Counted from the first letter of the stretch, positions 1 through 9,462 are shown. The stretch is 64,000 bases of DNA from Bosea sp. Tri-49 (GCF_003952665.1 NZ_CP017946.1:3720001-3784000), one strand, 5' to 3'. Notes: generated from the letters alone by a model not told the origin. Made by a program: numbers and translations.

Positions 1-437
1 AGTATTTCACGGCCGACGACCTCGCGGCGATGTCGGCCTATCTCTTCGACCTCGACAAGCTGCCGGAGAGCGCGACCCCGCCGGCACCGCCGAAGCCGGT
101 CGCGGTCTCCGCCGAGGTCGCGACATCGGCCCGCGCCAGCTATCTCGCCGTTTGCGCCAGCTGCCATGGCATCGAAGGGCAGGGCATCCCACATGTCGTG
201 GTGCCGCTGGCGACCAATGCCTCGCTGCGGTTGGCGGATGCGCGCAACCTGAACAAGGTCATCCTGACCGGTATCCCGGCCCAGCGCTTCCCGGGGCTCG
301 AACGGATGCAGCCCATGCCGGGCTTCGCTGCACACCTTTCCGATCAGCAGGTCGCCGACCTCTCCAACTGGCTGCGCGCGAACTGGGGCGGACAGCAGCC
401 GAGCGTCACGGCGGACGAGGTCAAGCGGCTGCGCTGA
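1..437 (+). CDS. c-type cytochrome, C-terminal part (gene starts before the window)
   Basis: The reading frame is open from base 3, so the first ATG (position 30) is probably internal and the gene is cut by the window edge. The visible part ends one helical domain (an AMSAYLFDL segment), has a Pro/Ala linker, then a complete class I cytochrome c domain with the haem-binding motif CASCH and a distal Met candidate in MQPMPG. This arrangement resembles the last domain of the multi-haem membrane cytochrome subunits of alcohol, aldehyde or isoquinoline-type dehydrogenases, which pass electrons from a periplasmic oxidoreductase to the respiratory chain. The partner subunits would lie upstream, outside the window. 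The exact subfamily cannot be fixed from this fragment. Confidence 0.85.
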   Translation, partial: YFTADDLAAMSAYLFDLDKLPESATPPAPPKPVAVSAEVATSARASYLAVCASCHGIEGQGIPHVVVPLATNASLRLADARNLNKVILTGIPAQRFPGLERMQPMPGFAAHLSDQQVADLSNWLRANWGGQQPSVTADEVKRLR

Positions 438-461
438 TCCTGAGCGCACTCCGAAGGAGCC

Positions 462-1376
462 TCACGCGCTCTGGCGCGAGGCGGCCCGGATCGCTCGCGC
501 CAGCAGCTCGGTTCCGGGACGCAAGGGACCATCGGCCCGCATCGTTAGCCCGACCGGCCCCAGCGTCTGCGTCGTGTCGACTGGCAGGGCGACCAGTGCT
601 CCGTCGGTGAGGTCGTTGGCCACGACGCCGGCCGAGATGATCCAGACCGCGTCACTCGTCCGCAGGAAGGCGCGCGCGAACGCATCCGACACGGTTTCGA
701 TCTGCCGGGGAACGGCATGCACGCCATTGGCGATCAACAGTCGGTCGACATAGGGCCGGATGATCGAGGCTGGAGGCGGCATCAGCACGAGATGGTCGAC
801 GATCCGCTCCAGAACCGAGCCCGACGCCCGCGACAATGGATGCCCAGGGCGCACGACGAAGCGGACAGCCTCGGAGTAGAGATGCTCGAAGGATAGGCCG
901 ACCATCAACTCGGTGGCCGCTAGCCGCCCGACCACGAGATCGAGCTCGCCCTGGCGAAGCTGTTCGAGGATCGCGGCGTTCTCGCCGGTGACGATCCGGA
1001 CCCGCCGCTCCGGCTGATCCTGCAAGAAGAGCTCGATCGCCCGCGGCATGATCAGCGACGACACCGTCGGCAGGGCGCCGACGCGGATCGGCTGAAGCTC
1101 GCCGGCGCGCCCGTCCGAAACAGAATCCAGACCCTGCCTGACCGAGACGAGCGCCGCCCCGGCATGGCGCAGGAAGACCTCGCCCTGATTGGTCAGCCGG
1201 ATGCCGCGGCCCTCGCGCTCATAGAGAGTGACATTGAGGCTCTCTTCAAGCTCACGCATCGTCTTGGTGACCGCGGGCTGGCTGACATGGAGCGCATGCG
1301 CCGCCTTCTGAACGCTCCTCTGCCGGGCGACCTCGACAAAGGCTTCAAGATGGCGGAGCTTGATTGGGAAGGTCAA
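462..1376 (-). CDS. pcaQ: LysR-family activator PcaQ of the protocatechuate operon
   Basis: A 304-residue LysR regulator with an N-terminal winged helix-turn-helix (about residues 6-65, including HVSQPAVTKTMRELE) and a substrate-binding-like effector domain. It is divergent from pcaDCHG with 95 bp between starts, the arrangement known for PcaQ in rhizobia and Agrobacterium, where it activates pca genes in response to beta-carboxymuconate or related intermediates. The start is read as TTG at 1376; the only nearby ATG (1381) is out of frame. An AGG lies seven bases upstream. The start overlaps the edge of the palindromic PcaQ-type site at 1380-1395, so autorepression is likely. The gene is convergent with the cytochrome gene, 24 bp away. 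Confidence 0.9.
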   Translation of the reverse strand: MTFPIKLRHLEAFVEVARQRSVQKAAHALHVSQPAVTKTMRELEESLNVTLYEREGRGIRLTNQGEVFLRHAGAALVSVRQGLDSVSDGRAGELQPIRVGALPTVSSLIMPRAIELFLQDQPERRVRIVTGENAAILEQLRQGELDLVVGRLAATELMVGLSFEHLYSEAVRFVVRPGHPLSRASGSVLERIVDHLVLMPPPASIIRPYVDRLLIANGVHAVPRQIETVSDAFARAFLRTSDAVWIISAGVVANDLTDGALVALPVDTTQTLGPVGLTMRADGPLRPGTELLARAIRAASRQSA

Positions 1377-1379
1377 ATC

Positions 1380-1395
1380 ATAACCTATAGGTTAT
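1380..1395. promoter_or_regulatory. PcaQ operator (perfect palindrome ATAACC-N4-GGTTAT)
   Basis: The sequence ATAACCTATAGGTTAT is a perfect 16-bp palindrome in the pcaQ-pcaD intergenic region. Published PcaQ sites in Sinorhizobium and Agrobacterium follow ATAACC-N4-GGTTAA, so the match is nearly exact. The site lies about 80 bp upstream of the pcaD start and touches the pcaQ start codon. A further isolated half-site (ATAACC) occurs near 1421, closer to pcaD. Binding is inferred from motif and context. Confidence 0.85.
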
Positions 1396-1471
1396 TTCTG
1401 AACGCAAAAATATCATTTTACATAACCAAACTGAAGCGTCATTTTTCGCGAAACGGGAGGATGGCAGCATC

Positions 1472-2272
1472 GTGTTCGCGCGTATCAACGGCGTTTGCCT
1501 GCATTATCGCCACGAGCCCGCGCCGGGTCGGCCGATGCTGGTCTTCATCAACTCGCTCGGGACGGATTTCCGCATCTGGCAGGATGTCGCTGACACACTG
1601 GCCAGCCAGTTTGGCTTTGTATTCTACGACAAGCGCGGCCATGGCCTGAGCGAGCTCGGCGATGCGCCCGCCAGCATCGAAACCTATGCAGCCGACCTGG
1701 CAGCTCTGCTCGACCATCTCGGCATCGAACGCGCGACGCTTTGCGGACTCTCGATCGGCGGGCTGATCGCGCAAAGCCTCTACAGGACGAAGCCCGGCCT
1801 GATCGAAAGACTGATCTTCTGCGACACGGCAGCCAAGATCGGTACGCCGCAGTCGTGGAACGATCGTATCGCGGCGACGCTGTCGACCGGCATCGCCAGC
1901 TTCGCCGACGGCGTGATGGAGAAGTGGTTCACCCCGGAATTCCACCGGCAGCGTGCAGCCGATCTCACCGGCTACAAGACCATGCTCTCCCGGCAATTAC
2001 CTGCCGGCTACGTGGCTGCTTGTGAGGCCCTCCGCGATGCGGATTACTCGGCTGCGGCGCCGGCGATCGCCGTGCCGGCCCTGGTGGTCGTCGGCGATCA
2101 GGACGGCTCGACGCCGCCCGATCTTGTGCGCGGCCTGGCCGAGGCCATTCCGGGCGCGCGCTTCGAGATCATTGCCGGCGCCGGCCATATTCCTTGCGTC
2201 GAGCAACCTAAGGCGCTGTCCGCGCTCATCGCCGATTTCATGACTGATAACCGCGACGGAGTGCGGACATGA
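1472..2272 (+). CDS. pcaD: 3-oxoadipate enol-lactonase PcaD
   Basis: A 266-residue alpha/beta hydrolase that converts 3-oxoadipate enol-lactone to 3-oxoadipate in the protocatechuate branch of the beta-ketoadipate pathway. The nucleophile elbow CGLSIGG places the catalytic Ser at residue 94; a GDQDGSTP segment offers the acidic residue and AGAGHIP the catalytic His near the C terminus. The start is GTG at 1472, chosen because GGGAGG lies 11 bases upstream and the protein then begins with the typical MFARINGV-type strand. It is the first gene of pcaDCHG and its stop overlaps the pcaC start (ATGA). Confidence 0.92.
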   Translation: MFARINGVCLHYRHEPAPGRPMLVFINSLGTDFRIWQDVADTLASQFGFVFYDKRGHGLSELGDAPASIETYAADLAALLDHLGIERATLCGLSIGGLIAQSLYRTKPGLIERLIFCDTAAKIGTPQSWNDRIAATLSTGIASFADGVMEKWFTPEFHRQRAADLTGYKTMLSRQLPAGYVAACEALRDADYSAAAPAIAVPALVVVGDQDGSTPPDLVRGLAEAIPGARFEIIAGAGHIPCVEQPKALSALIADFMTDNRDGVRT

Positions 2273-2664
2273 CGCAACCGGGCTCTCCCCGCTATCGGCA
2301 AGGCATGGCGACGCGGCGCTCAGTTCTGGGTGATGCCCATGTCGACCGCGCCGAAGCGAACAAGACCGAGTTCGACCTGCCCTTCCAGGAGCTGATCACC
2401 GAGGCGGCCTGGGGCCATGTCTGGTCGCGGCCCGAGCTCAGCAAGCGCGAGCGCTCGCTGATCACCATCGCGCTGCTGGCGGCGCTCGGGCAGGACGACG
2501 AGGTGGCGATGCATGTGCGCGCCACCGCCAATACCGGGGCGACCCGCGAGGATATCCGCGAGGCGCTCTTGCACGTAGCGATCTATGCCGGCGTGCCGGC
2601 CGCGAACCATGCGATCAAGATCGCCAAGAAGACCTTCGACGAGATGGATGCAGCCAAGTCATGA
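2269..2664 (+). CDS. pcaC: 4-carboxymuconolactone decarboxylase PcaC
   Basis: A 131-residue all-helical protein of the carboxymuconolactone decarboxylase / AhpD-like family, the usual length for a stand-alone PcaC. It decarboxylates gamma-carboxymuconolactone to 3-oxoadipate enol-lactone, the substrate of PcaD. The family region [10 protein letters not shown] and the following segment with [13 protein letters not shown] are present. It overlaps pcaD and pcaH by four bases each (ATGA), so translation is probably coupled. In other bacteria this domain may be fused to PcaD; here they are separate. Confidence 0.92.
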   Translation: MTQPGSPRYRQGMATRRSVLGDAHVDRAEANKTEFDLPFQELITEAAWGHVWSRPELSKRERSLITIALLAALGQDDEVAMHVRATANTGATREDIREALLHVAIYAGVPAANHAIKIAKKTFDEMDAAKS

Positions 2665-3416
2665 GCAACATCGTCGCTCCCAACCGCCCGCCCGAGGCGG
2701 GCGCCTTTTTCCAGCGCGACCGCGACTGGCATCCGCCGGCTTTCACGCCGGGCTACAAGACCTCGGTGCTGCGCTCGCCGCGCCGGGCGCTGCTCTCGCT
2801 CAACAGCACGATCTCGGAGATCACCGGGCCGGTCTTCGGCCACGACATGCTGGGCGAGCTCGACGACGACATGATCGTCAATTTCGCCAAGCCTGGCGAA
2901 AGCGCCATCGGCCCGCGCATCATGGTCTATGGCCGGGTGCTGGACGAGCGCGGCGTCGGCGTGCCTGGCGTGCTGGTCGAGGTCTGGCAGGCCAATGCCG
3001 GCGGGCGCTACCGCCACAAGAAGGAAAGCTATCTGGCGCCGCTCGATCCGAATTTCGGCGGCTGCGGCCGCACGATCAGCAGCGATGACGGCTCCTATTG
3101 CTTCCGCACGATCCAGCCCGGCCCCTATCCCTGGCCAAACGGCCCGAACGATTGGCGGCCGGCCCATATCCATTTCTCGGTCTTCGGCCACGGCTTCGGC
3201 CAGCGGCTGATCACGCAGATGTATTTCGAGGGCGATCCGATGATCTGGAAGTGCCCGATCGTGAAGACGATCAACGATCCCCAGGCGATCGAGCAACTGA
3301 CCGCCGCGCTCGACATGCAGGCGACGTTGCCGATGGACATGCGCGCCTACAAGTTCGATATCGTGCTGCGCGGGCGCCGCTCGACGATGTTCGAGAACCG
3401 GCGGGAGGGCAATTGA
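2661..3416 (+). CDS. pcaH: protocatechuate 3,4-dioxygenase beta subunit PcaH
   Basis: A 251-residue intradiol dioxygenase subunit that cleaves protocatechuate between the two hydroxyls to give beta-carboxy-cis,cis-muconate. The four Fe(III) ligands of the family are all visible: one Tyr in the GGRYRH segment, one in GPYPWPN, and two His in RPAHIHFS. This is therefore the catalytic subunit, working in a heteromultimer with PcaG. Overlaps with pcaC (4 bp) and pcaG (1 bp, TGATG) indicate tight co-translation. Confidence 0.93.
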   Translation: MSNIVAPNRPPEAGAFFQRDRDWHPPAFTPGYKTSVLRSPRRALLSLNSTISEITGPVFGHDMLGELDDDMIVNFAKPGESAIGPRIMVYGRVLDERGVGVPGVLVEVWQANAGGRYRHKKESYLAPLDPNFGGCGRTISSDDGSYCFRTIQPGPYPWPNGPNDWRPAHIHFSVFGHGFGQRLITQMYFEGDPMIWKCPIVKTINDPQAIEQLTAALDMQATLPMDMRAYKFDIVLRGRRSTMFENRREGN

Positions 3417-4030
3417 TGGCCCAGAAGCTCGACCGCCTGAAGGAAAGCCCGTCGCAGACGGCCGGTCCTTACGTCCATATCGGCCTGACCCCGAACTTCG
3501 CCGATATCGGCGGGGTCTATCCTGATGATCTCGGCGCCGCCATGGTCGGCGACAAGACCAAGGGCGAGCGCATCACCGTGACGATGCGCGTCATCGACGG
3601 GGCCGGCACGCCGCTCAAGGACGCGCTGATCGAGATCTGGCAGGCCGATGCCGACGGCCTCTACAATTCTCCGGCCGAGCGGCGCGGCGCCGCCGATCCG
3701 CACTTCACCGGCTGGGGCCGGCGCGCGACCGACATGGTCAGCGGCGAATGCGTCTTCGAGACGATCAAGCCCGGCCGCGTGCCCTTCAATGACGGGCGCC
3801 TGATGGCGCCTCACCTCACCGTCTGGATCGTCGCGCGCGGCATCAATATCGGCCTGCACACGCGGATGTATTTCGGCGACGAGGACGCGGCCAACGCCGA
3901 AGATCCGGTGCTGGCCCGCATCGAGCACAAGGTGCGCGTGCCGACGCTGATCGCACAGCGCAGCGGCGATACCTATATCTTCGACATCCAGCTCCAGGGC
4001 GACGACGAGACGGTGTTCTTCGACATCTGA
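3416..4030 (+). CDS. pcaG: protocatechuate 3,4-dioxygenase alpha subunit PcaG
   Basis: A 204-residue alpha subunit that shares the intradiol dioxygenase fold with PcaH (IEIWQADADG, the shared WQA-type strand) but lacks the Tyr/His iron-ligand set, as expected for PcaG, which shapes the active site. The start at 3416 overlaps the last base of the pcaH stop. The same frame is open to 3098 inside pcaH, but that extension is a shadow. The operon ends here: pcaB, often next in relatives, is not present, and the next gene is convergent only 7 bp away with no clear terminator between. Confidence 0.92.
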   Translation: MAQKLDRLKESPSQTAGPYVHIGLTPNFADIGGVYPDDLGAAMVGDKTKGERITVTMRVIDGAGTPLKDALIEIWQADADGLYNSPAERRGAADPHFTGWGRRATDMVSGECVFETIKPGRVPFNDGRLMAPHLTVWIVARGINIGLHTRMYFGDEDAANAEDPVLARIEHKVRVPTLIAQRSGDTYIFDIQLQGDDETVFFDI

Positions 4031-4037
4031 TCGCGGC

Positions 4038-5093
4038 TCAGCCGGCAACCGTGGCGGCGGCCCGGAAGACCGCCGCGGGCTCGCCCGAACGGCCCAGGAA
4101 CGGCGCGATCAGCGCGATCGTGTCCGACAGGATCTGGCGATAATCCTCGCTGGAGAAGTTGTAGGGCAGTTCCAGCCGCAAGGTATCGACCAGCGGCAGG
4201 ACCGGATCGTCTGCGAGGCGCTCGACGATCTCGGCCGCCGTGCCGACGAGGTCGGGGGCGAACAAGGTTCGGCGCTCGCCCTGGGGCTGCAGCGTGCGCG
4301 CATGACGACTGGCGGCGTAGTCGCGATAACGCCGGCGCGTGGCGCCATCGGCGCTGTCGAGCGGCACGATGACACGCCCGACCGCGACCCTGGGCTCGCC
4401 CTCGCCGCGCCAGTGGCTGCGGAAGCTCTCGATGTGGCGGCGCTGCGCCACGAAGAACTCGTCGGTGTCCTCGCCGGTGTTGATGTTGCCGACGAGCAGG
4501 TGGAAGCCGTTTTCGGCAGCCCAGCGGGCCGAGCGCAGCGAGCCGCCGCCGTACCACAGACGTTGGCGCAAGCCTGGTGCATGCGGACGCAGGCGCGGGC
4601 GATGCTCGCCCGCAGCCGAGGTGATGCGGCTGTCGGCTTCGCCGAGCCAATCGCCGTCGAGGTTGGCGGCGAGCCGGGCGACGCGCGCATGCGAGAAATC
4701 GTAAGTTGCGGGATCGGCGTCGAAGAAGCGCTCGCCCAGCAGCTTGCCGAAAGGCGGCGGGCCGGCGCTCAGGCCGACATTGAGCCGCCCGCCGGAGAGC
4801 ACGTCGACCAGCGACAGGTCCTCGGCCAGCCGGAACGGGTTCTCATAGCCGATCTGGATGACGGCAGTGCCGAGCCCGATCCGGCTCGTGCGCTGGCTCG
4901 CCGCTGCGAGGAAGGTCGCGGCGGAGGAGACGCCTGGCTCGAGATGGCGCTGGCGCACCCAGGCGCTGTCGAAGCCGAGCGCCTCGCCATATTCGAAGAG
5001 CGAGAGCGTCTCCTCGAGGCCGGCGCGCGGATCGGCGTCGTCGTAATTGCCAGGCGTCAGGAAGGCGAGGTGCCGGATGGCGAGCGAGGACAT
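4038..5093 (-). CDS. LLM-class flavin-dependent oxidoreductase (operon end)
   Basis: A 351-residue bacterial-luciferase-like TIM-barrel protein. Family features include the N-terminal strand RHLAFLTPGNY, the EYGEALGFDSAWV helix and SGGRLNVGLSAG. Such enzymes are FMNH2-dependent monooxygenases that often cleave C-S or related bonds. It is the last gene of the nine-gene operon starting at 13625, 8 bp after the second binding-protein gene, and could use reduced flavin from the reductase encoded first. The substrate is not known; the operon context points to an organosulfur compound. Confidence 0.8.
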   Translation of the reverse strand: MSSLAIRHLAFLTPGNYDDADPRAGLEETLSLFEYGEALGFDSAWVRQRHLEPGVSSAATFLAAASQRTSRIGLGTAVIQIGYENPFRLAEDLSLVDVLSGGRLNVGLSAGPPPFGKLLGERFFDADPATYDFSHARVARLAANLDGDWLGEADSRITSAAGEHRPRLRPHAPGLRQRLWYGGGSLRSARWAAENGFHLLVGNINTGEDTDEFFVAQRRHIESFRSHWRGEGEPRVAVGRVIVPLDSADGATRRRYRDYAASRHARTLQPQGERRTLFAPDLVGTAAEIVERLADDPVLPLVDTLRLELPYNFSSEDYRQILSDTIALIAPFLGRSGEPAAVFRAAATVAG

Positions 5094-5101
5094 GGCGCTT
5101 T

Positions 5102-6043
5102 TCAGTATTTCGGCAGGCCAGGCGGGTTGGTCTCGGAACGGTCGAGCGCTTCCTCCTCCAGGCTCCAGCGCGCCAGCGACTGCCGGAACTTGCCGTTGGC
5201 GATCAAGCCATTGGTCGCGACGGTGAGCGCGTCGACCAGGCCGCTGCCCTTGCGGGTGGTGATCGCGACATCCGACTTCAGCGGCCAGCCGGCGCTGAGC
5301 GTGCCGACGCGCTTGATGTCCTTGTCGCGCGCCGCGATGAAGACGAGCTGCGCATGCGGCTGGACGATGACGTCGACCCGGCCGGAGCGCAGCGCCACCA
5401 GCCGCCCCGCTTCATCGTCGAAGAGCTGAAGCTCGATCGGCTTTAAGCCCGCGGCGACGTTCTGCTTGCTCCATTCGACCAGGATGCGTTCCTGATTGGT
5501 GCCGCCGCCGACGCTGACCTTGAGCCCGGCCGCATCCTTCGGCTCCTTGATCTCGGTGACCTTGCTATCCGCCCTGACGAAGAAGCCGTGCAGACCCTTG
5601 CGATAGGTCGAGAAGTCGAACTTCTCCTTGCGCTGCTCGGTGACGCCGACATTGGAGATGACCGCGTCGTACTTGCCGGAGGCGAGGCCGAGCGGCCAGT
5701 CGGCCCAGGCGATCGGCTGCAGGTCGAGCTTGAGGCCGAGGCTGTCGGCGATCAGCTGAGCGAAATCGGCATCGGCGCCGACCACGGTCTTGGCGTCCGT
5801 CGCATAAGTCGCGAGCGGCGGCCCGCCGGGGCTCACCGCCACGGTGAGCACGCCGGGCGCGGCGAGTTTGAAGCTTTTCGGAATAGCGGCGATCGCCGCT
5901 GGCTGCTGCTCGGCCCTGATCCGGCCCGGCTGCTCCGGCCCGAGGTCGAAGGGCGCCTGAGCCACGGCCGGACTCTGCCCCGAGCCGAAGATAGCCAGGC
6001 CACCGAGGAGAAGGGCCAGCATGGCACGCGCTCGCAACATCAT
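5102..6043 (-). CDS. amino-acid-type ABC transporter substrate-binding protein (copy 2)
   Basis: A 313-residue periplasmic binding protein of family 3 with a signal peptide (about residues 1-29, ending PAVAQA). The start is the first of two adjacent ATG codons at 6043, with AGGAAAG upstream; the longer open frame is a shadow. It is clearly paralogous to the next gene upstream: both share the segments [23 protein letters not shown] and GSGTNQE or GGGTNQE, and both end with TNPPGLP. With the fused permease/ATPase they form an uptake system like TcyJ/TcyK, the paired binding proteins of the B. subtilis cystine/S-alkylcysteine importer. Ligand assignment is inference. Confidence 0.85.
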   Translation of the reverse strand: MMLRARAMLALLLGGLAIFGSGQSPAVAQAPFDLGPEQPGRIRAEQQPAAIAAIPKSFKLAAPGVLTVAVSPGGPPLATYATDAKTVVGADADFAQLIADSLGLKLDLQPIAWADWPLGLASGKYDAVISNVGVTEQRKEKFDFSTYRKGLHGFFVRADSKVTEIKEPKDAAGLKVSVGGGTNQERILVEWSKQNVAAGLKPIELQLFDDEAGRLVALRSGRVDVIVQPHAQLVFIAARDKDIKRVGTLSAGWPLKSDVAITTRKGSGLVDALTVATNGLIANGKFRQSLARWSLEEEALDRSETNPPGLPKY

Positions 6044-6104
6044 TGTCTTCCGTCTTTCCTGGTGAATTGAGCGCCGCGGCCAGCCGCGGCGGCGCCCGCT
6101 GCGT

Positions 6105-7037
6105 TCACTTGGCCGGCAGGCCGGGCGGGTTGGTGCGCGACTGCTCGATCGCCTCGGCGGCAAGGTTCCAGCGCCCGAGCGCCTTGGCGTAGTTGCCATT
6201 ACCGATCTGGGTGTTGACGGCGTGGGTGATCGCTTCGGCGAGGCCGGCGCCCTTGCGCGTCGTCACCGCGATCTCGGCCAGCAGGGGCCAGCCGCCGCTG
6301 AAATTGCCGGCGAGGCGGGTCTTGCTCTCCTGAGCCGCCTTGAAACTCAGCAGAGCGTTGGGGCCGAGATAGGCGTCGGCGCGGCCAGTCTCGAGCGCGA
6401 GATAGAGCACGACGTCGTCGTCATAGTACTGAACCTCGGCCGGCTTCAGCCCGTCCTTCACGTTCTGCTCGTTCCAGCGCAGCAGAATCTGCTCCTGATT
6501 GGTGCCGGAGCCGACGATGATCTTGAGGCCGGCGATGTCGCGCGGCTCGCGGATCTGGATCTCGTTGTCCTTCTTCACATAGAAGCCGAGCAGGTCCTTG
6601 CGGTAGGTCGAGAAGTCGAACTTCTCCTTGCGCTGCTCGGTGACGGTGATGTTCGAGATCGCCGCATCGTATTTGCCAGAGACGACGCCGAGCGGCCAAT
6701 CGGCCCAGGAGACCGGGACGATCTCGAGCTTGCGGCCAAGCGCATCGGCGACCAGGTAGGCGATGTCTGGCTCAGAACCGACGATGGTCTTGGCATCGGC
6801 GGTATAGCCGGCGAAAGGCAGACGGCCGGTGGCGTTGGCGACGGTGAAGACGCCGTCCTTCACGAACTTCGCGTCCTTGCCTATCAGCTTGATTGCCTGT
6901 TCGTCGCGCCCGGCGCGCGGCCGGCCGGCCTGCTCGGGCGAGAGGTCGATCACCTGCTGGGCGAGGCCGAGCGAGGGAAGAAGCGCGCTGGCCGAGGCGG
7001 CGCCGAGCAGAGCGAGCGTGTTGCGTCTGGTGATCAT
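6105..7037 (-). CDS. amino-acid-type ABC transporter substrate-binding protein (copy 1)
   Basis: A 310-residue family 3 binding protein with a signal peptide that begins [11 protein letters not shown] and resembles a Tat or Sec signal ending near GLAQQ. The start at 7037 is preceded by AAGGAGC. The mature part has the two-lobe features of polar-amino-acid binding proteins, including [15 protein letters not shown] and [11 protein letters not shown]. It lies 25 bp after the permease/ATPase gene and 61 bp before its paralogue. The two copies differ throughout, so the duplication is not recent and the pair may bind different forms of the substrate. Confidence 0.86.
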   Translation of the reverse strand: MITRRNTLALLGAASASALLPSLGLAQQVIDLSPEQAGRPRAGRDEQAIKLIGKDAKFVKDGVFTVANATGRLPFAGYTADAKTIVGSEPDIAYLVADALGRKLEIVPVSWADWPLGVVSGKYDAAISNITVTEQRKEKFDFSTYRKDLLGFYVKKDNEIQIREPRDIAGLKIIVGSGTNQEQILLRWNEQNVKDGLKPAEVQYYDDDVVLYLALETGRADAYLGPNALLSFKAAQESKTRLAGNFSGGWPLLAEIAVTTRKGAGLAEAITHAVNTQIGNGNYAKALGRWNLAAEAIEQSRTNPPGLPAK

Positions 7038-7062
7038 GGTTTTGCTCCTTGAGAAATGGCGG

Positions 7063-8862
7063 TCAGAGGACCTTGGCGAGGAATTCGCGGGTGCGGGGAT
7101 GGTCGGGCTCGCCGAGGATGCGAGCCGGCGGGCCGACTTCGAGGATGCGGCCGGCTTCCATGAAGACGACCTCGTCGGCGACTTCGCGGGCAAAGCCGAT
7201 CTCATGGGTGACGATCACCAGCGTCGTGCCGGAGCGGGCGAGCTCCTTGATGACGTCGAGCACCTCGTTGACGAGCTCGGGATCGAGCGCCGAGGTCGGC
7301 TCGTCGAAGAGCAGGACCTTGGGCTTCAGGGCGAGCGCCCGGGCAATGGCGACGCGCTGCTGCTGGCCGCCGGAAAGCTGGCGCGGATAGGCATCGACCT
7401 TGTCGGCGAGGCCGACGCGGGCGAGCAGCTCGCGCGCTTCGGACAGAGCCTGCTCGCGGCTCACGCCGCGCACCGAGAGCGGCGCCTCGATGACGTTCTC
7501 GATCGCGGTGAGGTGCGGGAACAGGTTGAAGCTCTGGAAGACCATGCCGACATCGACACGGCGCTTCAGGATCTCGCGCTCCTTGAGTTCGTAGAGCGTG
7601 TCGCCATCCTGGCGGTAGCCGATCAGCTCGCCGTCGATGGCGATGAAGCCCTGGTCGACGCGTTCAAGATGGTTGATCGAGCGCAGCAGCGTCGACTTGC
7701 CGGAGCCGGACTGGCCGATGATCGCGGTAACGCTGCCAGGCCGTAACGCAAGGCTGACATCGTCGAGCACCTTCAGCGGGCCGAAGCTCTTCGAGACATT
7801 GCTGATGCGGATCTCGCCGCCGCTGCGCCGCAGGCTCGCCAGCGAAGGGACCACCGCGGCGGATGAACTCGGCTGAGCCAAAGCAGCTTCGGTGCGCCGT
7901 GCCGCCGCGGCATCTCGCGAGCGGCCGAAGCGCGCCAGTGCCAGACCGATCAGCGAGGGCGGCGGATTGCGCAGCGCGCCGCGCGAATAATAGCGCTCGA
8001 TATGGTGCTGGACGAAGGAGAGCACGCTCAGGATGACGAGGTACCAGACCGTCGCCACCATCAAGAGCGGGATCACCTCGAGATTGCGCCGATAGATGAT
8101 CTGGATGGTATAAAACAGCTCCGGCAGCGCCAGGATGTAGACTTGGCTGGTGCCCTTCGCCAGCAGGATGATCTCGTTAAAGCCGTTGGGGAGGATGGTG
8201 CGCATCGCCTGCGGCAGCACGATCCGCGAGAACTGCCGGTGGCGCGGCAGGCCGAGCGCCGCCGCCGCCTCGTGCTGACCCTGATCGACAGAGAGGATGC
8301 CGCCGCGCACGATCTCGGAGGAGAAGGCGCCGGCATGCAGCGTCAGCCCGAGCACCGCCGCGAAGAACGGCGTGATCAGTTGTGTCGTCGACCAGGAGGC
8401 GAAGGTGATCCCGGTGAAGGGAACGCCGAGCCAGATCGTCGAATAGAGATAGCCGAGATTGTTGAGGATCAGCAGCAGCACGATCAGCGGGATCGAGCGG
8501 AACAGCCAGACATAGGCCCAGGACAAAGAGGCCAGCAGCGGCGAGCCGGAGACCCGCGCCAAAGCGAGGCCGGTGCCGAGCAGGAAGCCGAGCACCGTGC
8601 CGAGCAAGGTCAGCAGCAGCGTGCGCGCGAGGCCCGCCAGCACCGGCTCGGCGAAGAACCATTCGGCGAAGACGTCCCAGCCCCAGCGCGGATTCGACAG
8701 GATCGAGTTGGCGATCGCGAAGATCACGACGACCGCGAAGGCGGTCCCGATCGTCCGGGCCGGATAGCGCGCCGGGACGATCTTGTAGCGGCTGAAATCG
8801 CGGGTCGGCGGAGTGCTGCGGGCGTGCGGTGGCAGGCCCGCCAGATCGCTGGCGAGGGTCAT
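7063..8862 (-). CDS. amino-acid ABC transporter permease fused to ATP-binding domain
   Basis: A single 599-residue protein carrying both transporter functions. The N-terminal part (to about residue 300) has about five or six membrane segments and the permease EAA-type motif QHEAAAALG (about 196-204). After a Pro/Ala-rich linker the ATPase domain has Walker [10 protein letters not shown] (383-391), the signature LSGGQ (496-500), Walker B VLLFDEP (516-522) and the switch His in VTHE (553). The start ATG at 8862 is chosen over a longer frame without RBS. Both domains are of the His/Glu/Gln/opine group. One permease and one ATPase per chain imply a homodimer. Such fusions are known but uncommon. 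Confidence 0.9.
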   Translation of the reverse strand: MTLASDLAGLPPHARSTPPTRDFSRYKIVPARYPARTIGTAFAVVVIFAIANSILSNPRWGWDVFAEWFFAEPVLAGLARTLLLTLLGTVLGFLLGTGLALARVSGSPLLASLSWAYVWLFRSIPLIVLLLILNNLGYLYSTIWLGVPFTGITFASWSTTQLITPFFAAVLGLTLHAGAFSSEIVRGGILSVDQGQHEAAAALGLPRHRQFSRIVLPQAMRTILPNGFNEIILLAKGTSQVYILALPELFYTIQIIYRRNLEVIPLLMVATVWYLVILSVLSFVQHHIERYYSRGALRNPPPSLIGLALARFGRSRDAAAARRTEAALAQPSSSAAVVPSLASLRRSGGEIRISNVSKSFGPLKVLDDVSLALRPGSVTAIIGQSGSGKSTLLRSINHLERVDQGFIAIDGELIGYRQDGDTLYELKEREILKRRVDVGMVFQSFNLFPHLTAIENVIEAPLSVRGVSREQALSEARELLARVGLADKVDAYPRQLSGGQQQRVAIARALALKPKVLLFDEPTSALDPELVNEVLDVIKELARSGTTLVIVTHEIGFAREVADEVVFMEAGRILEVGPPARILGEPDHPRTREFLAKVL

Positions 8863-8902
8863 GGCTGGAATTCGTCCCCTTGATGCTTGCGAAGCGGCGC
8901 GA

Positions 8903-9436
8903 TCAGGCGGCGCTGAGTGGCAGTTGCTCGGCGGGCGGGCGCGGCCGATAGGCTGCAACCGCCAGATCCTTCTCGAAGGCGAGCTTCTTGTAGACCTCGG
9001 GATCGACGGCGGGATCGAAGAGCGGCGTGTAGCCGGTATTGAGGTAGAGGTCCCTCGCCTCGGGTTGGCGAAAGCCGGTGGTCAGGAAGATCTTGCCATA
9101 GCCCTGGCGCGCGGCCTGCGCCTCGAGCTCCTCGACGACGCGGCGGGCCAGACCCTGGCGGCGGAAGGCGCTGTCCGTCCACATCCGCTTCAGCTCCGCC
9201 GTCTGCGCGTCATAGCGCTTGAAGGCGCCACCAGCGATGGCGCGGCCTTCGCGCAGCAGCAGCACGAAATTGCCTTCAGGCGGCGCGAACAGCGAGGCCG
9301 GGTAACGGCTCATCTCGGCGCCCGGCGCCTCGCCAAAATAGGTGCCGTAGCGGGTGGCGTATTCCCAGGTCAGCTGCTCGACCAAGGGCTGGGCGAGCGG
9401 ATCGAGCGGCGTGGTGTAGAGGAACTGGTCGGACAT
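8903..9436 (-). CDS. GNAT-family N-acetyltransferase (SnaA-like)
   Basis: A 177-residue GNAT protein with the acetyl-CoA pyrophosphate motif in FRRQGLARRVVEELE, a preceding core strand (GGAFKRYD, ELKRMWT) and a C-terminal LYLNTGY segment. Its length and position beside an M20 deacetylase, a CmoJ-type monooxygenase and paired Tcy-like binding proteins fit SnaA of B. subtilis, which N-acetylates S-(2-succino)cysteine and other S-alkylcysteines before oxidation. That specific role is inferred from gene content; alone the sequence shows only a GNAT enzyme. Confidence 0.83.
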   Translation of the reverse strand: MSDQFLYTTPLDPLAQPLVEQLTWEYATRYGTYFGEAPGAEMSRYPASLFAPPEGNFVLLLREGRAIAGGAFKRYDAQTAELKRMWTDSAFRRQGLARRVVEELEAQAARQGYGKIFLTTGFRQPEARDLYLNTGYTPLFDPAVDPEVYKKLAFEKDLAVAAYRPRPPAEQLPLSAA

Positions 9437-9462
9437 GGCGTTGAGCCTCTCAGTTGCAGGAT

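Noticed and set aside
4030..4038. Terminator between pcaG and the convergent LLM gene
   Set aside because: Only 7 bp separate the stops and no hairpin with T tract is visible on either strand.
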